Part shown: positions 1-5,736 of the stretch, in pieces | Numbering within the stretch: position 1 is the stretch's first letter | Layout of the letters: every line of letters starts with the position of its first letter | Source: Chloroflexi bacterium UBA4733 | GTDB taxonomy: Bacteria; Chloroflexota; UBA4733 | Reading direction: 5' to 3' | NCBI GenBank assembly: GCA_002404055.1 | Contig: DHIZ01000192.1 | Location: 1 to 7,396 of the forward strand | DNA length: 7,396 bases | The notes under the pieces: model-generated | The model's input: only the letters and a program-made list of their open reading frames with translations | What the model was told of the DNA's origin: nothing | Database searches by the model: none | Translations under genes and position numbers: made by a program

Positions 1-14
1 CCTTCGTCCTATCC

Positions 15-36
15 CGCCCGCGCCTGGGCGCGGGCG
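15..36. repeat. 9-bp perfect inverted repeat (hairpin)
   Basis: CGCCCGCGC (15-23) and GCGCGGGCG (28-36) are exact reverse complements around a 4-base loop. It has no T tract on either side, so it is not a classical intrinsic terminator. It is one of several stems between the window edge and the mobilization operon; others are 100-104/112-116, 127-132/143-148 and 153-159/165-171. It could be a terminator for a gene outside the window, part of a transfer origin, or a chance product of very high GC. Confidence 0.4.
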
Positions 37-178
37 TCGTTGCGCACGGCGTGCAGGACGCCGGCGAGGAGCGGCGGGGAATGGGAGTCCCCACCGGGCG
101 GGGCTGCCCTGGCCCCGAATGGAAGCGGCCGGTCAGCGCGACCCGGCCACGGCGCCGCCGGCATGGCGGCGAGACTGG

Positions 179-1135
179 TCAGCGTCCCCGATCGTCGTCC
201 TCACGATCGGGTGCTACCAGCCGGTCGTCGTGCCCACCTTCGTCTCGGTCTGCTCCGCGTACTCGTCCAGCAAACGCTTCAGCCGTGCGTACCGCTGCTC
301 CAGCTTCCTCGTCCGTTCGCTCTCCCTGGCGATGGAGGTCGTCAACGCCTCGTACTGCGTCGTCAGCTGCGCCAAGGCTGCGCTCAAGCGGGCGTTCTCC
401 CTCCGCAGCGTCCGCACTTCGAGCTGCAACGCCTCGTTGATCGTCTCCAGCTCCGCTTTCGTGATCGTGGCCATAATGGCGCTCCTCCCAGCGCTCGCCG
501 TCTTCTCGGCTCCAGGCGTGCCCGGCCCGCTCCGGCACTGGCGGTAGCTCCCGCCCATCCTCGGCGGCGCGGGCATACTCCTGTTTCCATTCCCGCGTCG
601 CCGCTTTGCGTTCCAGGTGCTCCTCCAGCTTCTCGTGGCCGTACTCGCGGGCATACACCTCCGCCCATTGCTCATCCAGCCGCTCGTAGGCGTGCCGGTC
701 GAAGTGCAGCTTGTGATCGTCAACATCACGGGCCTGGAGATGCACATGGACGTGGGTGTGCTCCGTGTCCTGGTGGACGGCGGCCAGGGCCCGGGCGTCG
801 GGGAACGTCTGCTCCAGGTAATCGTCGGCCAGGTCCCGCGCTTCGCGGGTGTCCACCTGCTCCTCGAAGGACAACACCAACCGGTAGTGCGTCCGCGTCT
901 CGCCGCCGCCACGGCGGGGACGCTGGAGTTCATCGTCTTCTTGCTGCCGGCAATACTCCTCCACCTGGTCGCGGAGCTCGCCGTAGTCGGGGGCGTCGCG
1001 GACCTCGTCGGGGTAGTTGCGGGTGAGGATGGCGTCCATGTCGCGCTCCGTCGCCGGCGGCCGGGTGATGTAGCGGGCGTGGGCGCCGCTGCTGCCGGCG
1101 CGCCCCTTGGCGAAGCGCATGAAGACGCCGGACAT
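179..1135 (-). CDS. VirD2/MobA-type relaxase (mobilization nuclease)
   Basis: A HUH-type relaxase nicks one strand at oriT and stays attached through a tyrosine. The reading frame gives 318 residues. Seen: GAHARYITRP near the N-terminus, where Tyr22 fits the motif I nucleophile, and HQDTEHTHVHVHLQARD (121-137), matching the metal-binding HxDxxHxH motif III (H121, D123, H126, H128, with H130 and H132 also present). The start ATG shares one base with the mobC stop (TAATG) and has AAAGGAG 8-9 bases upstream. Residues after about 220 overlap the nested coiled-coil gene. That tail is Asp/Arg/Gly/Ala-rich and loses normal codon bias, so it is probably either a fortuitous extension or a loosely constrained tail. 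The protein is a minimal mobilization relaxase with no helicase or primase domain. No coupling protein is nearby, so transfer would need a helper system. The MOB subfamily (P or Q) cannot be fixed by eye. Confidence 0.88.
   Translation of the reverse strand: MSGVFMRFAKGRAGSSGAHARYITRPPATERDMDAILTRNYPDEVRDAPDYGELRDQVEEYCRQQEDDELQRPRRGGGETRTHYRLVLSFEEQVDTREARDLADDYLEQTFPDARALAAVHQDTEHTHVHVHLQARDVDDHKLHFDRHAYERLDEQWAEVYAREYGHEKLEEHLERKAATREWKQEYARAAEDGRELPPVPERAGHAWSREDGERWEERHYGHDHESGAGDDQRGVAARSADAAEGERPLERSLGAADDAVRGVDDLHRQGERTDEEAGAAVRTAEAFAGRVRGADRDEGGHDDRLVAPDREDDDRGR
187..211 (-). terminator. Hairpin just after the mobilization operon
   Basis: CCCGATCGT (187-195) and ACGATCGGG (203-211) form a perfect 9-bp stem with a 7-base loop. 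On the minus strand the stem starts two bases after the TAG of the coiled-coil gene, the position expected of an operon terminator. There is no following U tract, so a Rho-independent mechanism of the E. coli type is not shown; U-less hairpin ends are common in GC-rich bacteria. The longer relaxase frame reads through it and stops at 179-181. Confidence 0.5.
214..474 (-). CDS. Small coiled-coil protein nested in the relaxase gene
   Basis: This is an 86-residue protein of unknown function, last gene of the minus-strand mobilization operon. Nearly the whole chain (residues about 6-76) is charged, heptad-like helix (for example LEVRTLRRENARLSAAL), so a coiled coil is expected. The ATG is chosen because a near-perfect Shine-Dalgarno GGGAGGAG lies 7 bases upstream. 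Its codons keep the high G/C third position of the neighbouring genes, whereas the overlapping relaxase frame loses that bias here. The gene lies entirely inside the 3' end of the longer relaxase frame. Inference: an accessory relaxosome or regulatory protein co-produced with the relaxase. A less likely alternative is that it is the natural C-terminal part of the relaxase, separated by a frameshift; the strong ribosome binding site argues against this. Confidence 0.75.
   Translation of the reverse strand: MATITKAELETINEALQLEVRTLRRENARLSAALAQLTTQYEALTTSIARESERTRKLEQRYARLKRLLDEYAEQTETKVGTTTGW
482..489 (-). promoter_or_regulatory. Ribosome binding site of the nested coiled-coil gene
   Basis: On the minus strand this reads GGGAGGAG, followed by a 7-base spacer (CGCCATT) and ATG at 474. 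It lies inside relaxase codons and is the main evidence that the nested frame is translated independently. Confidence 0.7.
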
Positions 1136-1464
1136 TACGGCGTCTCCTTTCCCGCCAGTCGCGCCAGCGCCTGTGCCGTCGCCATCAGCGCTTCCCGCAG
1201 CTCCGCCGGCGGCACCACCCCATCAGCATTGAGCTGGTGGGCAATCTGGTTGAGGTTGGTGCCGATCTTCTTGGCGTGGAAGATTGCGCGTTGCCGCTGC
1301 GCCCGTTCTTCCGCCGAGGGTGGCGGGCAGCCCCGCAAGCCCGACGCGACGAGGTAGCGCGACACCGACAGCCCGGCCTGCTTGGCCTCCCGCAGCAAGC
1401 GCCGCCGTTCCTCCTCGCTCGCCCGGATCGTGAACGCGCAGCGGTACCAGGCACGCTTGGTCAT
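1135..1464 (-). CDS. mobC: MobC-like relaxosome accessory protein
   Basis: This 109-residue protein of the MobC/ribbon-helix-helix relaxosome type helps the relaxase bind and open oriT DNA. Residues 10-43 (AFTIRASEEERRRLL, then GLSVSRYLVASGL) match an RHH module: a short strand and two helices. Residues 67-79 (IGTNLNQIAHQLN) match the signature segment of the MobC family. The ATG overlaps the methyltransferase stop as ATGA, and a GGGAGG site lies 6 bases upstream. Its stop overlaps the relaxase start by one base, so the three genes are translationally coupled. RHH partners of relaxases commonly repress their own operon, but no operator was identified here. The symbol reflects the family, not proven orthology. 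Confidence 0.85.
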   Translation of the reverse strand: MTKRAWYRCAFTIRASEEERRRLLREAKQAGLSVSRYLVASGLRGCPPPSAEERAQRQRAIFHAKKIGTNLNQIAHQLNADGVVPPAELREALMATAQALARLAGKETP

Positions 1465-2336
1465 CCCCTGCCTCCCTCGCCCCCGGCCTTCTCCGCCGTG
1501 ATCCAGGCCCCCGCCGACGCCATCGCCAGGGGCTGCGCGAGCAGGCGTTCAGTGAAACGAGCGAGATGCCCAACCGCCGCGTCGCCGAGCACGGCGCGGG
1601 CGGCCTCGGCGTAGGGAGGCACGGGACTGGCCTGGTCCGTCAGCCAGCCGTCCACCATGTCCCGTGTGGCACGAAGGTCACGCCGATACCGGTACTCGTA
1701 GTCGAGTGCCACCTGCACGAAACCCACGGCGCGGCAGGCCCTCACTAGATCGCGCTCGTCGAAGCCGCCGATGGCCTCGGCGTGGCCGGAACGCTCCCGC
1801 TGGTAGGCAACGACGCGGGCGTGCGCCGGCCCAAGGTCGCCCCACTCGCCTTCCCAGCGCCACGGCCACTCCGGAGCGACCCGGAGCACCGGCTCCCACA
1901 AGGCCACCCGCCCTCCCGGGCGCAGCACACGATGGAGCTCACCGATGGCGCCCGTCTGGTCCGTCACGTAGAGCAGCACGGAGGCAACGAGGACGATATC
2001 GAACTGACCTGCCGCGAACGGCAGGCGCGCGGCGTCCCCTTGCACGACCACCACCGGTGCCCTCGTCCCCCCATCCGCCGCCCGGCGCTGGCACTCCCGG
2101 AGTGCGGCCCGCGAGCGGTCCAGTGCCACCATGAGGCCGTTCGGCCCGAGGTGACGGGCCGTCTCGAAGGTGAGGAGGCCAATCCCAGCGCCGACCTCCA
2201 GCACCCGCTGCCCCTCCTGCACCCGCGCCTCCCGGCGCAACCGTTCGCCGTGCGGATGCGGCCGGCCGGCGAGGCTCGACCGCACCCGCCCCAGCCACTC
2301 CGCCCAACGATCCATCACCACATCCACCGACTTCAT
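1461..2336 (-). CDS. Class I SAM-dependent methyltransferase
   Basis: This 291-residue Rossmann-fold methyltransferase belongs to the Methyltransf_11/UbiE-like group. SAM-binding motif I is VLEVGAGIGLLT (45-56), and the acidic ribose-binding residue is Asp73 in ALDRSR. GDAARLPF then FDIVLVASVLLYV (100-124) gives motifs II-IV, and RVLRPGGRVALWEP (136-149) follows. It lacks a DNA-methylase NPPY or PC motif, so small-molecule, lipid or protein methylation is more likely than DNA modification. The substrate cannot be told. ATG 2336 is preferred because AGGAG lies 6 bases upstream; GTG at 2339 is in frame and also possible. It is first in the mobilization operon and overlaps mobC (ATGA), so it is cargo or an accessory gene co-expressed with the transfer proteins. 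A role in antibiotic resistance is conceivable but unsupported. Confidence 0.85.
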   Translation of the reverse strand: MKSVDVVMDRWAEWLGRVRSSLAGRPHPHGERLRREARVQEGQRVLEVGAGIGLLTFETARHLGPNGLMVALDRSRAALRECQRRAADGGTRAPVVVVQGDAARLPFAAGQFDIVLVASVLLYVTDQTGAIGELHRVLRPGGRVALWEPVLRVAPEWPWRWEGEWGDLGPAHARVVAYQRERSGHAEAIGGFDERDLVRACRAVGFVQVALDYEYRYRRDLRATRDMVDGWLTDQASPVPPYAEAARAVLGDAAVGHLARFTERLLAQPLAMASAGAWITAEKAGGEGGRG

Positions 2337-2781
2337 CACGCGCTCCTTCCTCCACTGACCGGCCCTCCGCCGGTCTCGTCAGATCGCCCGCAGGGCCAGG
2401 ACCGGCGCCGCAGCGCCGGGCATTCCGTCCGGCGCGAAAGCGGTGGCGGAATGCGTATCCTGCCCTCCCGCTCGGGGGCAACGGCTGCTCGCTGTTGGCA
2501 CTGCTGCTGCGAGCGAGACCTCCCATGCGGGGGCAGCCGTCGCTCGCTTGTAGGGCACGCTGCTCGGGCGGGGAGGGCGCTGCCGGGGCGCTGCTGCCGG
2601 CGTGCCGCAACCGGCAGGCGCGGCGGGAAGGGCATGGAAGACACCACCGGTGGTTCGCTTCCGTGGCCGTGGCAGCTTGCATCACTGACGCCCGGCGCTG
2701 GCTACCATACGTTCGGCACGCGGCCGCCAGATCACCGAGCATGACCACCAGCGTGCGCGGCAAGCAGTGAGGAGAATAACG
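2337..2781. other. Divergent intergenic region with serial hairpins; oriT or leader candidate
   Basis: I see no convincing gene in this 445-base gap between the divergent methyltransferase operon and HIT gene. It holds many inverted repeats. GACCGGC/GCCGGTC (2357-2363/2369-2375, loop 5) and CCGGCGC/GCGCCGG (2402-2408/2413-2419, loop 4) are perfect. GCATTCCG/CGGAATGC (2420-2427/2447-2454) and ACGGCTGC/GCAGCCGT (2481-2488/2533-2540) are also perfect. GCGAGCG/CGCTCGC (2509-2515/2541-2547) competes with the previous pair. GCCCTCCCGC (2462-2471) pairs with 2568-2578 with a one-base bulge. A 12-bp palindrome ACCACCGGTGGT lies at 2643-2654. A weak minus-strand promoter is possible (TTGCCC at 2481-2476, 16-base spacer, GATACG at 2459-2454). 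Being directly upstream of the mobilization genes, the region could be oriT, a structured 5' leader, or both. Confidence 0.45.
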
Positions 2782-3309
2782 ATGCTGCCCGACCGACGAA
2801 AGCCACTCGATCAGGCTGCCTATGACCGGAGCACCCGCTCCGGACCGTGCTTCATCTGCGAGCTGCTCGCCGGCAACCCGGCGTACCGGCATCACCTGAT
2901 CTACCAGGATGCGGCCACGATTGTCTTTCTGAACAAGTACCCCAACCTGTATGGACACCTGCTCGTCGCGCCGGTGAAGCACCGCGAGCAGGTCACCGGC
3001 GACTTCTCTCCGGGCGAATATCTGGCCTTGCAGCGCGTGGTCTACACCGTCGGAGAAGCGCTGCGCCGGGTGATTGCGACCGAGCGCCTGTACCTGCTGT
3101 CGCTGGGGAGCCAGCAAGGCAACCGGCACGTGCACTGGCATGTGGCGCCGCTGCCGCCCGCCGTCCCGTACGAGGAGCAGCAGTTCCAAGCCTTCAACGC
3201 CAAGCGCGGCGTCATCACCCTGCGGGAGGAGGAACTCGCCGCGCTGGCGGCCCGGATTCGCGCCGCGATGGACGAGCTGGGCACGCTGTTGCCCGCCGCG
3301 AGTTCCTAA
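2782..3309 (+). CDS. HIT-family nucleotide hydrolase/transferase
   Basis: This 175-residue histidine-triad protein hydrolyses or transfers nucleoside monophosphate from substrates such as Ap4A, AMP-lysine or sugar nucleotides. The family signature HxHxHxx is HVHWHVA (116-122), with H118 the expected nucleophile. NKYPNLYGHLLVAPVKHREQ (51-70) is the conserved strand and loop before it. C23-x2-C26 near the N-terminus resembles the zinc-binding pair found in many HIT and Fhit-like proteins. The tail (146-168) is helical. ATG 2782 is chosen over the in-frame GTG 2767 because GAGGAG lies 7 bases before the ATG and overlaps the GTG. The tryptophan inside the triad is less usual than an aliphatic residue. 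Its stop overlaps the stop of the convergent small gene. The exact substrate is unknown; it could be a housekeeping enzyme or cargo of the mobile region. Confidence 0.88.
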   Translation: MLPDRRKPLDQAAYDRSTRSGPCFICELLAGNPAYRHHLIYQDAATIVFLNKYPNLYGHLLVAPVKHREQVTGDFSPGEYLALQRVVYTVGEALRRVIATERLYLLSLGSQQGNRHVHWHVAPLPPAVPYEEQQFQAFNAKRGVITLREEELAALAARIRAAMDELGTLLPAASS

Positions 3310-3527
3310 GCCACCCACCGGTGCACCTCCAGCCAGCAGCCCTCCTCCGTCACCACCAGGCAGGGATCGAGCAGCACGAGTCCGACCAGCAGCGTCACGC
3401 GGTTGTTGGTGACGTTCATCACGCTGGCCGTGCTGCCGATCACCGGGGACGCCGGCGCGGCGACGACGAGACTGCTGCCGGCGCCGCCAAGGACGGCGGC
3501 GAGCAGCCGGGGAAGGAACCAGCGCAT
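3306..3527 (-). CDS. Small exported protein (signal peptide), unknown function
   Basis: This 73-residue protein is not recognised. Residues 1-27 look like a Sec signal peptide: two Arg in the first seven residues, a hydrophobic stretch (LLAAVLGGAGSSLVV), then AAPA-S as a plausible cleavage site. The mature part would be only about 46 residues, with a hydrophobic segment VTLLVGLVLL (44-53) and two cysteines (C56, C64) that could pair outside the cell. The start is supported by AAAGGAG 9 bases upstream. It is divergent from the membrane-tethered regulator and separated from it by the palindrome array, so co-regulation by that protein is likely (inference). Its 3' end overlaps the HIT gene stop by four bases. 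It could instead be an inner-membrane peptide with two hydrophobic helices. Confidence 0.6.
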   Translation of the reverse strand: MRWFLPRLLAAVLGGAGSSLVVAAPASPVIGSTASVMNVTNNRVTLLVGLVLLDPCLVVTEEGCWLEVHRWVA

Positions 3528-3677
3528 GCAGGGGCACTCCTTTCTGTGCGGGCGGCAGACCCCCGCGCCATCCTTTCCTGCCGGCTGGTGGAACCGGGCG
3601 CCGGCCGGTAGGGGCAGCGAGCGGTTGGTCGCTCACCGAGCACATCCAGCCTACGGCGGCGCGCCACCCGCACGTAC

Positions 3678-3800
3678 TGCAGTTAACTGCGAAGTGCGCA
3701 GTTCGCAGTTAACTGCGACGCTGGCAGCTTGCCGACCACCGCCCGCAGTTAACTGCGAGCAGCAGCCGGCGCACCGTGTGGGCACCCTGCAGTCAACTGC
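3678..3800. promoter_or_regulatory. Array of GCAGTTAACTGC palindromes (candidate operators)
   Basis: Three perfect 12-bp palindromes GCAGTTAACTGC lie at 3679-3690, 3705-3716 and 3745-3756. The second and third extend to 14 bp (CGCAGTTAACTGCG). A fourth copy with one change, GCAGTCAACTGC, lies at 3789-3800, and an extra half site CGCAGTT at 3697-3703 directly abuts copy two. That makes nine half sites in 123 bp. Start-to-start spacing is 26, 40 and 44 bases. The array lies 84-205 bases before the start of the LuxR-HTH regulator and 151 bases from the divergent exported-protein gene. The symmetry fits a dimeric HTH protein. The downstream regulator is the obvious candidate (inference). Confidence 0.75.
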
Positions 3801-3816
3801 AACGCCGGCTGCTCGC
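3755..3816. repeat. Long imperfect inverted repeat around operator copy 4
   Basis: GCGAGCA (3755-3761) pairs with TGCTCGC (3810-3816). GCCGGCG (3765-3771) pairs with CGCCGGC (3803-3809). The result is 14 base pairs with a 3-base bulge on the left arm (3762-3764). The 31-base loop holds the degenerate operator copy 4. It ends 67 bases before the regulator start codon, so if transcription starts upstream it would be a stable leader hairpin; otherwise it may be a DNA-level structure or chance. Confidence 0.4.
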
Positions 3817-3883
3817 CGCCAGGCAGGCAACAACAATCCCGGCGGATGTGGTGACATGGGGGAGCAAGACGAGGAGCAGCAGC

Positions 3884-5464
3884 ATGTGGCCGGAGCGTGA
3901 GGCGGTCCTCGTCCGGCTGGCCCGCTTGACGGCCAGGGAGCGGGCGGTGCTGCACCTGGATTGCCAGGGCCGCACGACACAGCAGACCGCCGAGGAGCTG
4001 CGCATCGGCGAGCGCACTGTCTACGACCATATGCGCCGCATCTACGAGAAGCTGGATCTGCTCGACGAGCGGGACAACCTGCGCCAGCGCAAGCTGGTCT
4101 TCTTCTGCCTGCGCCTGCCTGAGCTGGAGCAGGCGAGCGTGCCCAGCCCGCCGGAGCCGGCCGAGGCCACCGAACCGCCCCCGCCCTCGCCGGCGGAGGC
4201 GGCCGGCTTCGAGCGGGACCGCACGGCCATCGTGCGCTGGCGCCGTGGCGAGCTGGTGCCCTTGGACCCGCACCGCACCACGGCGGAAGAGGAGCCGGAG
4301 GAACACGTGCCGGCGGCGGCCTGGCCCCTGGCAGCGCGCCCGCCGGCAACGCTCCACCGGGCACGACCGGAGCAGGGCCGGCCTTCCTGGGCCGCGCTCG
4401 TCCTGGTCGCCGTCCTGGCTGCCCTGCTCGGCAGTGCGCTCACGGCGGTGCTGCTAGCCCGGCGGAGTCCGCTGCCGCTCCCGCCCACGCCCACCGCCGC
4501 GCTGCTCGCCGTGGGCACCACCCAGGCTCCGCCGACCCCTGCCGCCGGCGAACTGACGGCGACCTCGGCGGTGGCCCTCCTCGTGCCGGCGACACCGACG
4601 GCGACAGCTACACCGGCGCCCACCGCCACGGCGGCGGCGAGCGCCACGTCAGGACAACGTCCCGTGCCGGCCGGTCCAGCACCGGCGTCGACCGTCATCG
4701 TCACCGTCGATCCCGCCGCCACCCCGCTGGACCTGGCCGGCACGGTGGCGAGCGACCGACCGGGAACGCCACTCACCCTGGGCCACAGCGTCAGCTCCGT
4801 CCTCGACCCGACCACCAAGCCGCAGGATGTCTATAGCCTCCAGCTCCCGGCAGGCGAGCGCTTCCGCCCGGTCGTGCAGGCCTCCAGCACCCGCTTCACC
4901 GTCACCCTCGCCCCTGCCAGCGGACACGGCGCGGCCACGCTCTGTGACGGCCTCATGCTCACCTTCACCTGTGACCAGTCCTTCCCCATCGCCAGCGGCG
5001 GCAGCTACCGCCTGGTGGTCGCGGCCATCAACGAAAGCGTGCGCTATACCCTCCAGCCCGCCACCCTGCCCATCGCGGTTCCGCCCGGCGTCGCCGACCT
5101 GGTGGGCCGGGTGGCGAGCAACATCCCCGGCACGCCGCTGGGCCTGGGCCAGCCGGTGCTCTCGGTGGTGGACGCCGGCACCAAGCCCTTCGACGTCTAC
5201 ACGCTGGCGCTGCGGGCCGGCCAGACACTGCACGTGCAGGCGAGCGGCGTGCCGGCGCGGGAGGAGGTGCTGCTCCTGCCGCCGGGCGCGGCGCCCTTCA
5301 CCGGCTCCCCACCGTCGCTCACCGGCACCGAGCTCTGCATTGCCGTGATCAACCTGGGCCGCTGCGACGCCACCACCCCCATCGCCACGGGCGGCGCCTA
5401 CACCCTGATCGTGGAGACGGACGCGCCGGGCGTGCAGTACACCTTGCAGGCGTCGGCGCAATGA
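3884..5464 (+). CDS. Membrane-tethered LuxR-type HTH regulator with tandem PPC-like outer domains
   Basis: This 526-residue protein appears to join DNA binding inside the cell to sensing outside. Residues 12-62 are a LuxR/GerE HTH: LTARERAVLHL, then TAEELRIGERTVYDHMRRIY, with the usual LTxRE opening and recognition helix. Residues 84-168 are a Pro/Glu-rich linker. Residues 169-192 are a single membrane helix (LVLVAVLAALLGSALTAVLLA). Residues 196-275 are Pro/Thr/Ala-rich, like an extracellular stalk. Two beta-rich repeats follow (about 283-391 and 404-522). Both carry PGTPL-x-LG, KP-x-DVY-x-L, PIA-x-GG-x-Y and a closing V-x-YTLQ, resembling pre-peptidase C-terminal (PPC) domains. Each has a C-x8-C pair (C354/C363, C485/C494), probably a disulfide. 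ATG 3884 is chosen because GAGGAG lies 7 bases upstream; an in-frame ATG at 3776 falls in the operator array. No receiver or kinase is present. Likely a one-component, ToxR-like logic (inference) acting on the upstream palindromes. The ligand is unknown. Confidence 0.82.
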   Translation: MWPEREAVLVRLARLTARERAVLHLDCQGRTTQQTAEELRIGERTVYDHMRRIYEKLDLLDERDNLRQRKLVFFCLRLPELEQASVPSPPEPAEATEPPPPSPAEAAGFERDRTAIVRWRRGELVPLDPHRTTAEEEPEEHVPAAAWPLAARPPATLHRARPEQGRPSWAALVLVAVLAALLGSALTAVLLARRSPLPLPPTPTAALLAVGTTQAPPTPAAGELTATSAVALLVPATPTATATPAPTATAAASATSGQRPVPAGPAPASTVIVTVDPAATPLDLAGTVASDRPGTPLTLGHSVSSVLDPTTKPQDVYSLQLPAGERFRPVVQASSTRFTVTLAPASGHGAATLCDGLMLTFTCDQSFPIASGGSYRLVVAAINESVRYTLQPATLPIAVPPGVADLVGRVASNIPGTPLGLGQPVLSVVDAGTKPFDVYTLALRAGQTLHVQASGVPAREEVLLLPPGAAPFTGSPPSLTGTELCIAVINLGRCDATTPIATGGAYTLIVETDAPGVQYTLQASAQ

Positions 5465-5485
5465 GGCAGTCGGCGCCGATCCCAT

Positions 5486-5507
5486 GCATGATCCACGCAT
5501 GATCCAC
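5486..5507. repeat. Perfect 11-bp tandem direct repeat
   Basis: GCATGATCCAC occurs twice back to back (5486-5496, 5497-5507), 21 bases after the regulator stop. Two sites one helical turn apart suggest a tandem operator for the downstream gene, or a short duplication at an insertion junction. A TACGAT hexamer (5536-5541) follows, but no well-spaced -35 box was found. The remaining bases to 5736 hold only a small CCATG-GGAA-CATGG stem (5615-5628). Confidence 0.5.
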
Positions 5508-5736
5508 CTTGCTCGGAATGGGCGAGTTCCGGTGTTACGATCAGAACCAGCGCCAGGCCAGAAGTCGACGACATACATCCGCGCCTGGTTAGCCGCGCTG
5601 AACCAAGGCGGCAGCCATGGGAACATGGTGGGCTAGAGGCGGAATTGAAAGACCAGAGACAGGGGAACATACAAGACACAAGCAGTGCCTTGAGCAGGCC
5701 GAATCCATTTACTAGAGCCAGCGAAGCCGGGGGTGT

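Noticed and set aside
40..1026. Long plus-strand frame of 328 codons
   Set aside because: It is antisense to the relaxase and coiled-coil genes, is Arg/Pro/Ala-rich without recognisable domains, and lacks a ribosome binding site; it is a GC-driven shadow.
2336..2647. Minus-strand frame of 103 codons upstream of the methyltransferase
   Set aside because: Arg/Pro/Ser-rich, no domain and no clear ribosome binding site. It covers the hairpin-rich region and looks non-coding.
2677..2708. Possible promoter TTGCAT with TACCAT before the HIT gene
   Set aside because: The spacer is 20 bases and both boxes are partial matches; not good enough to annotate.
1939..3645. Minus-strand frame of 568 codons crossing the methyltransferase, HIT and intergenic regions
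   Set aside because: It runs out of frame or antisense over several well-supported genes with low-complexity Arg/Gly/Ala sequence. Stop-free frames of this size are expected at this GC.
3678..3800. CRISPR-like array reading of the GCAGTTAACTGC repeats
   Set aside because: Repeats are only 12-14 bp, spacing is irregular (26, 40, 44 between starts) and no cas genes are near; operator sites fit better.
5580..5640. tRNA-like stems in the gap before the effector gene
   Set aside because: Only short stems (TGGTT/AACCA, CCATG/CATGG) are present, with no T-loop or anticodon arm arrangement.
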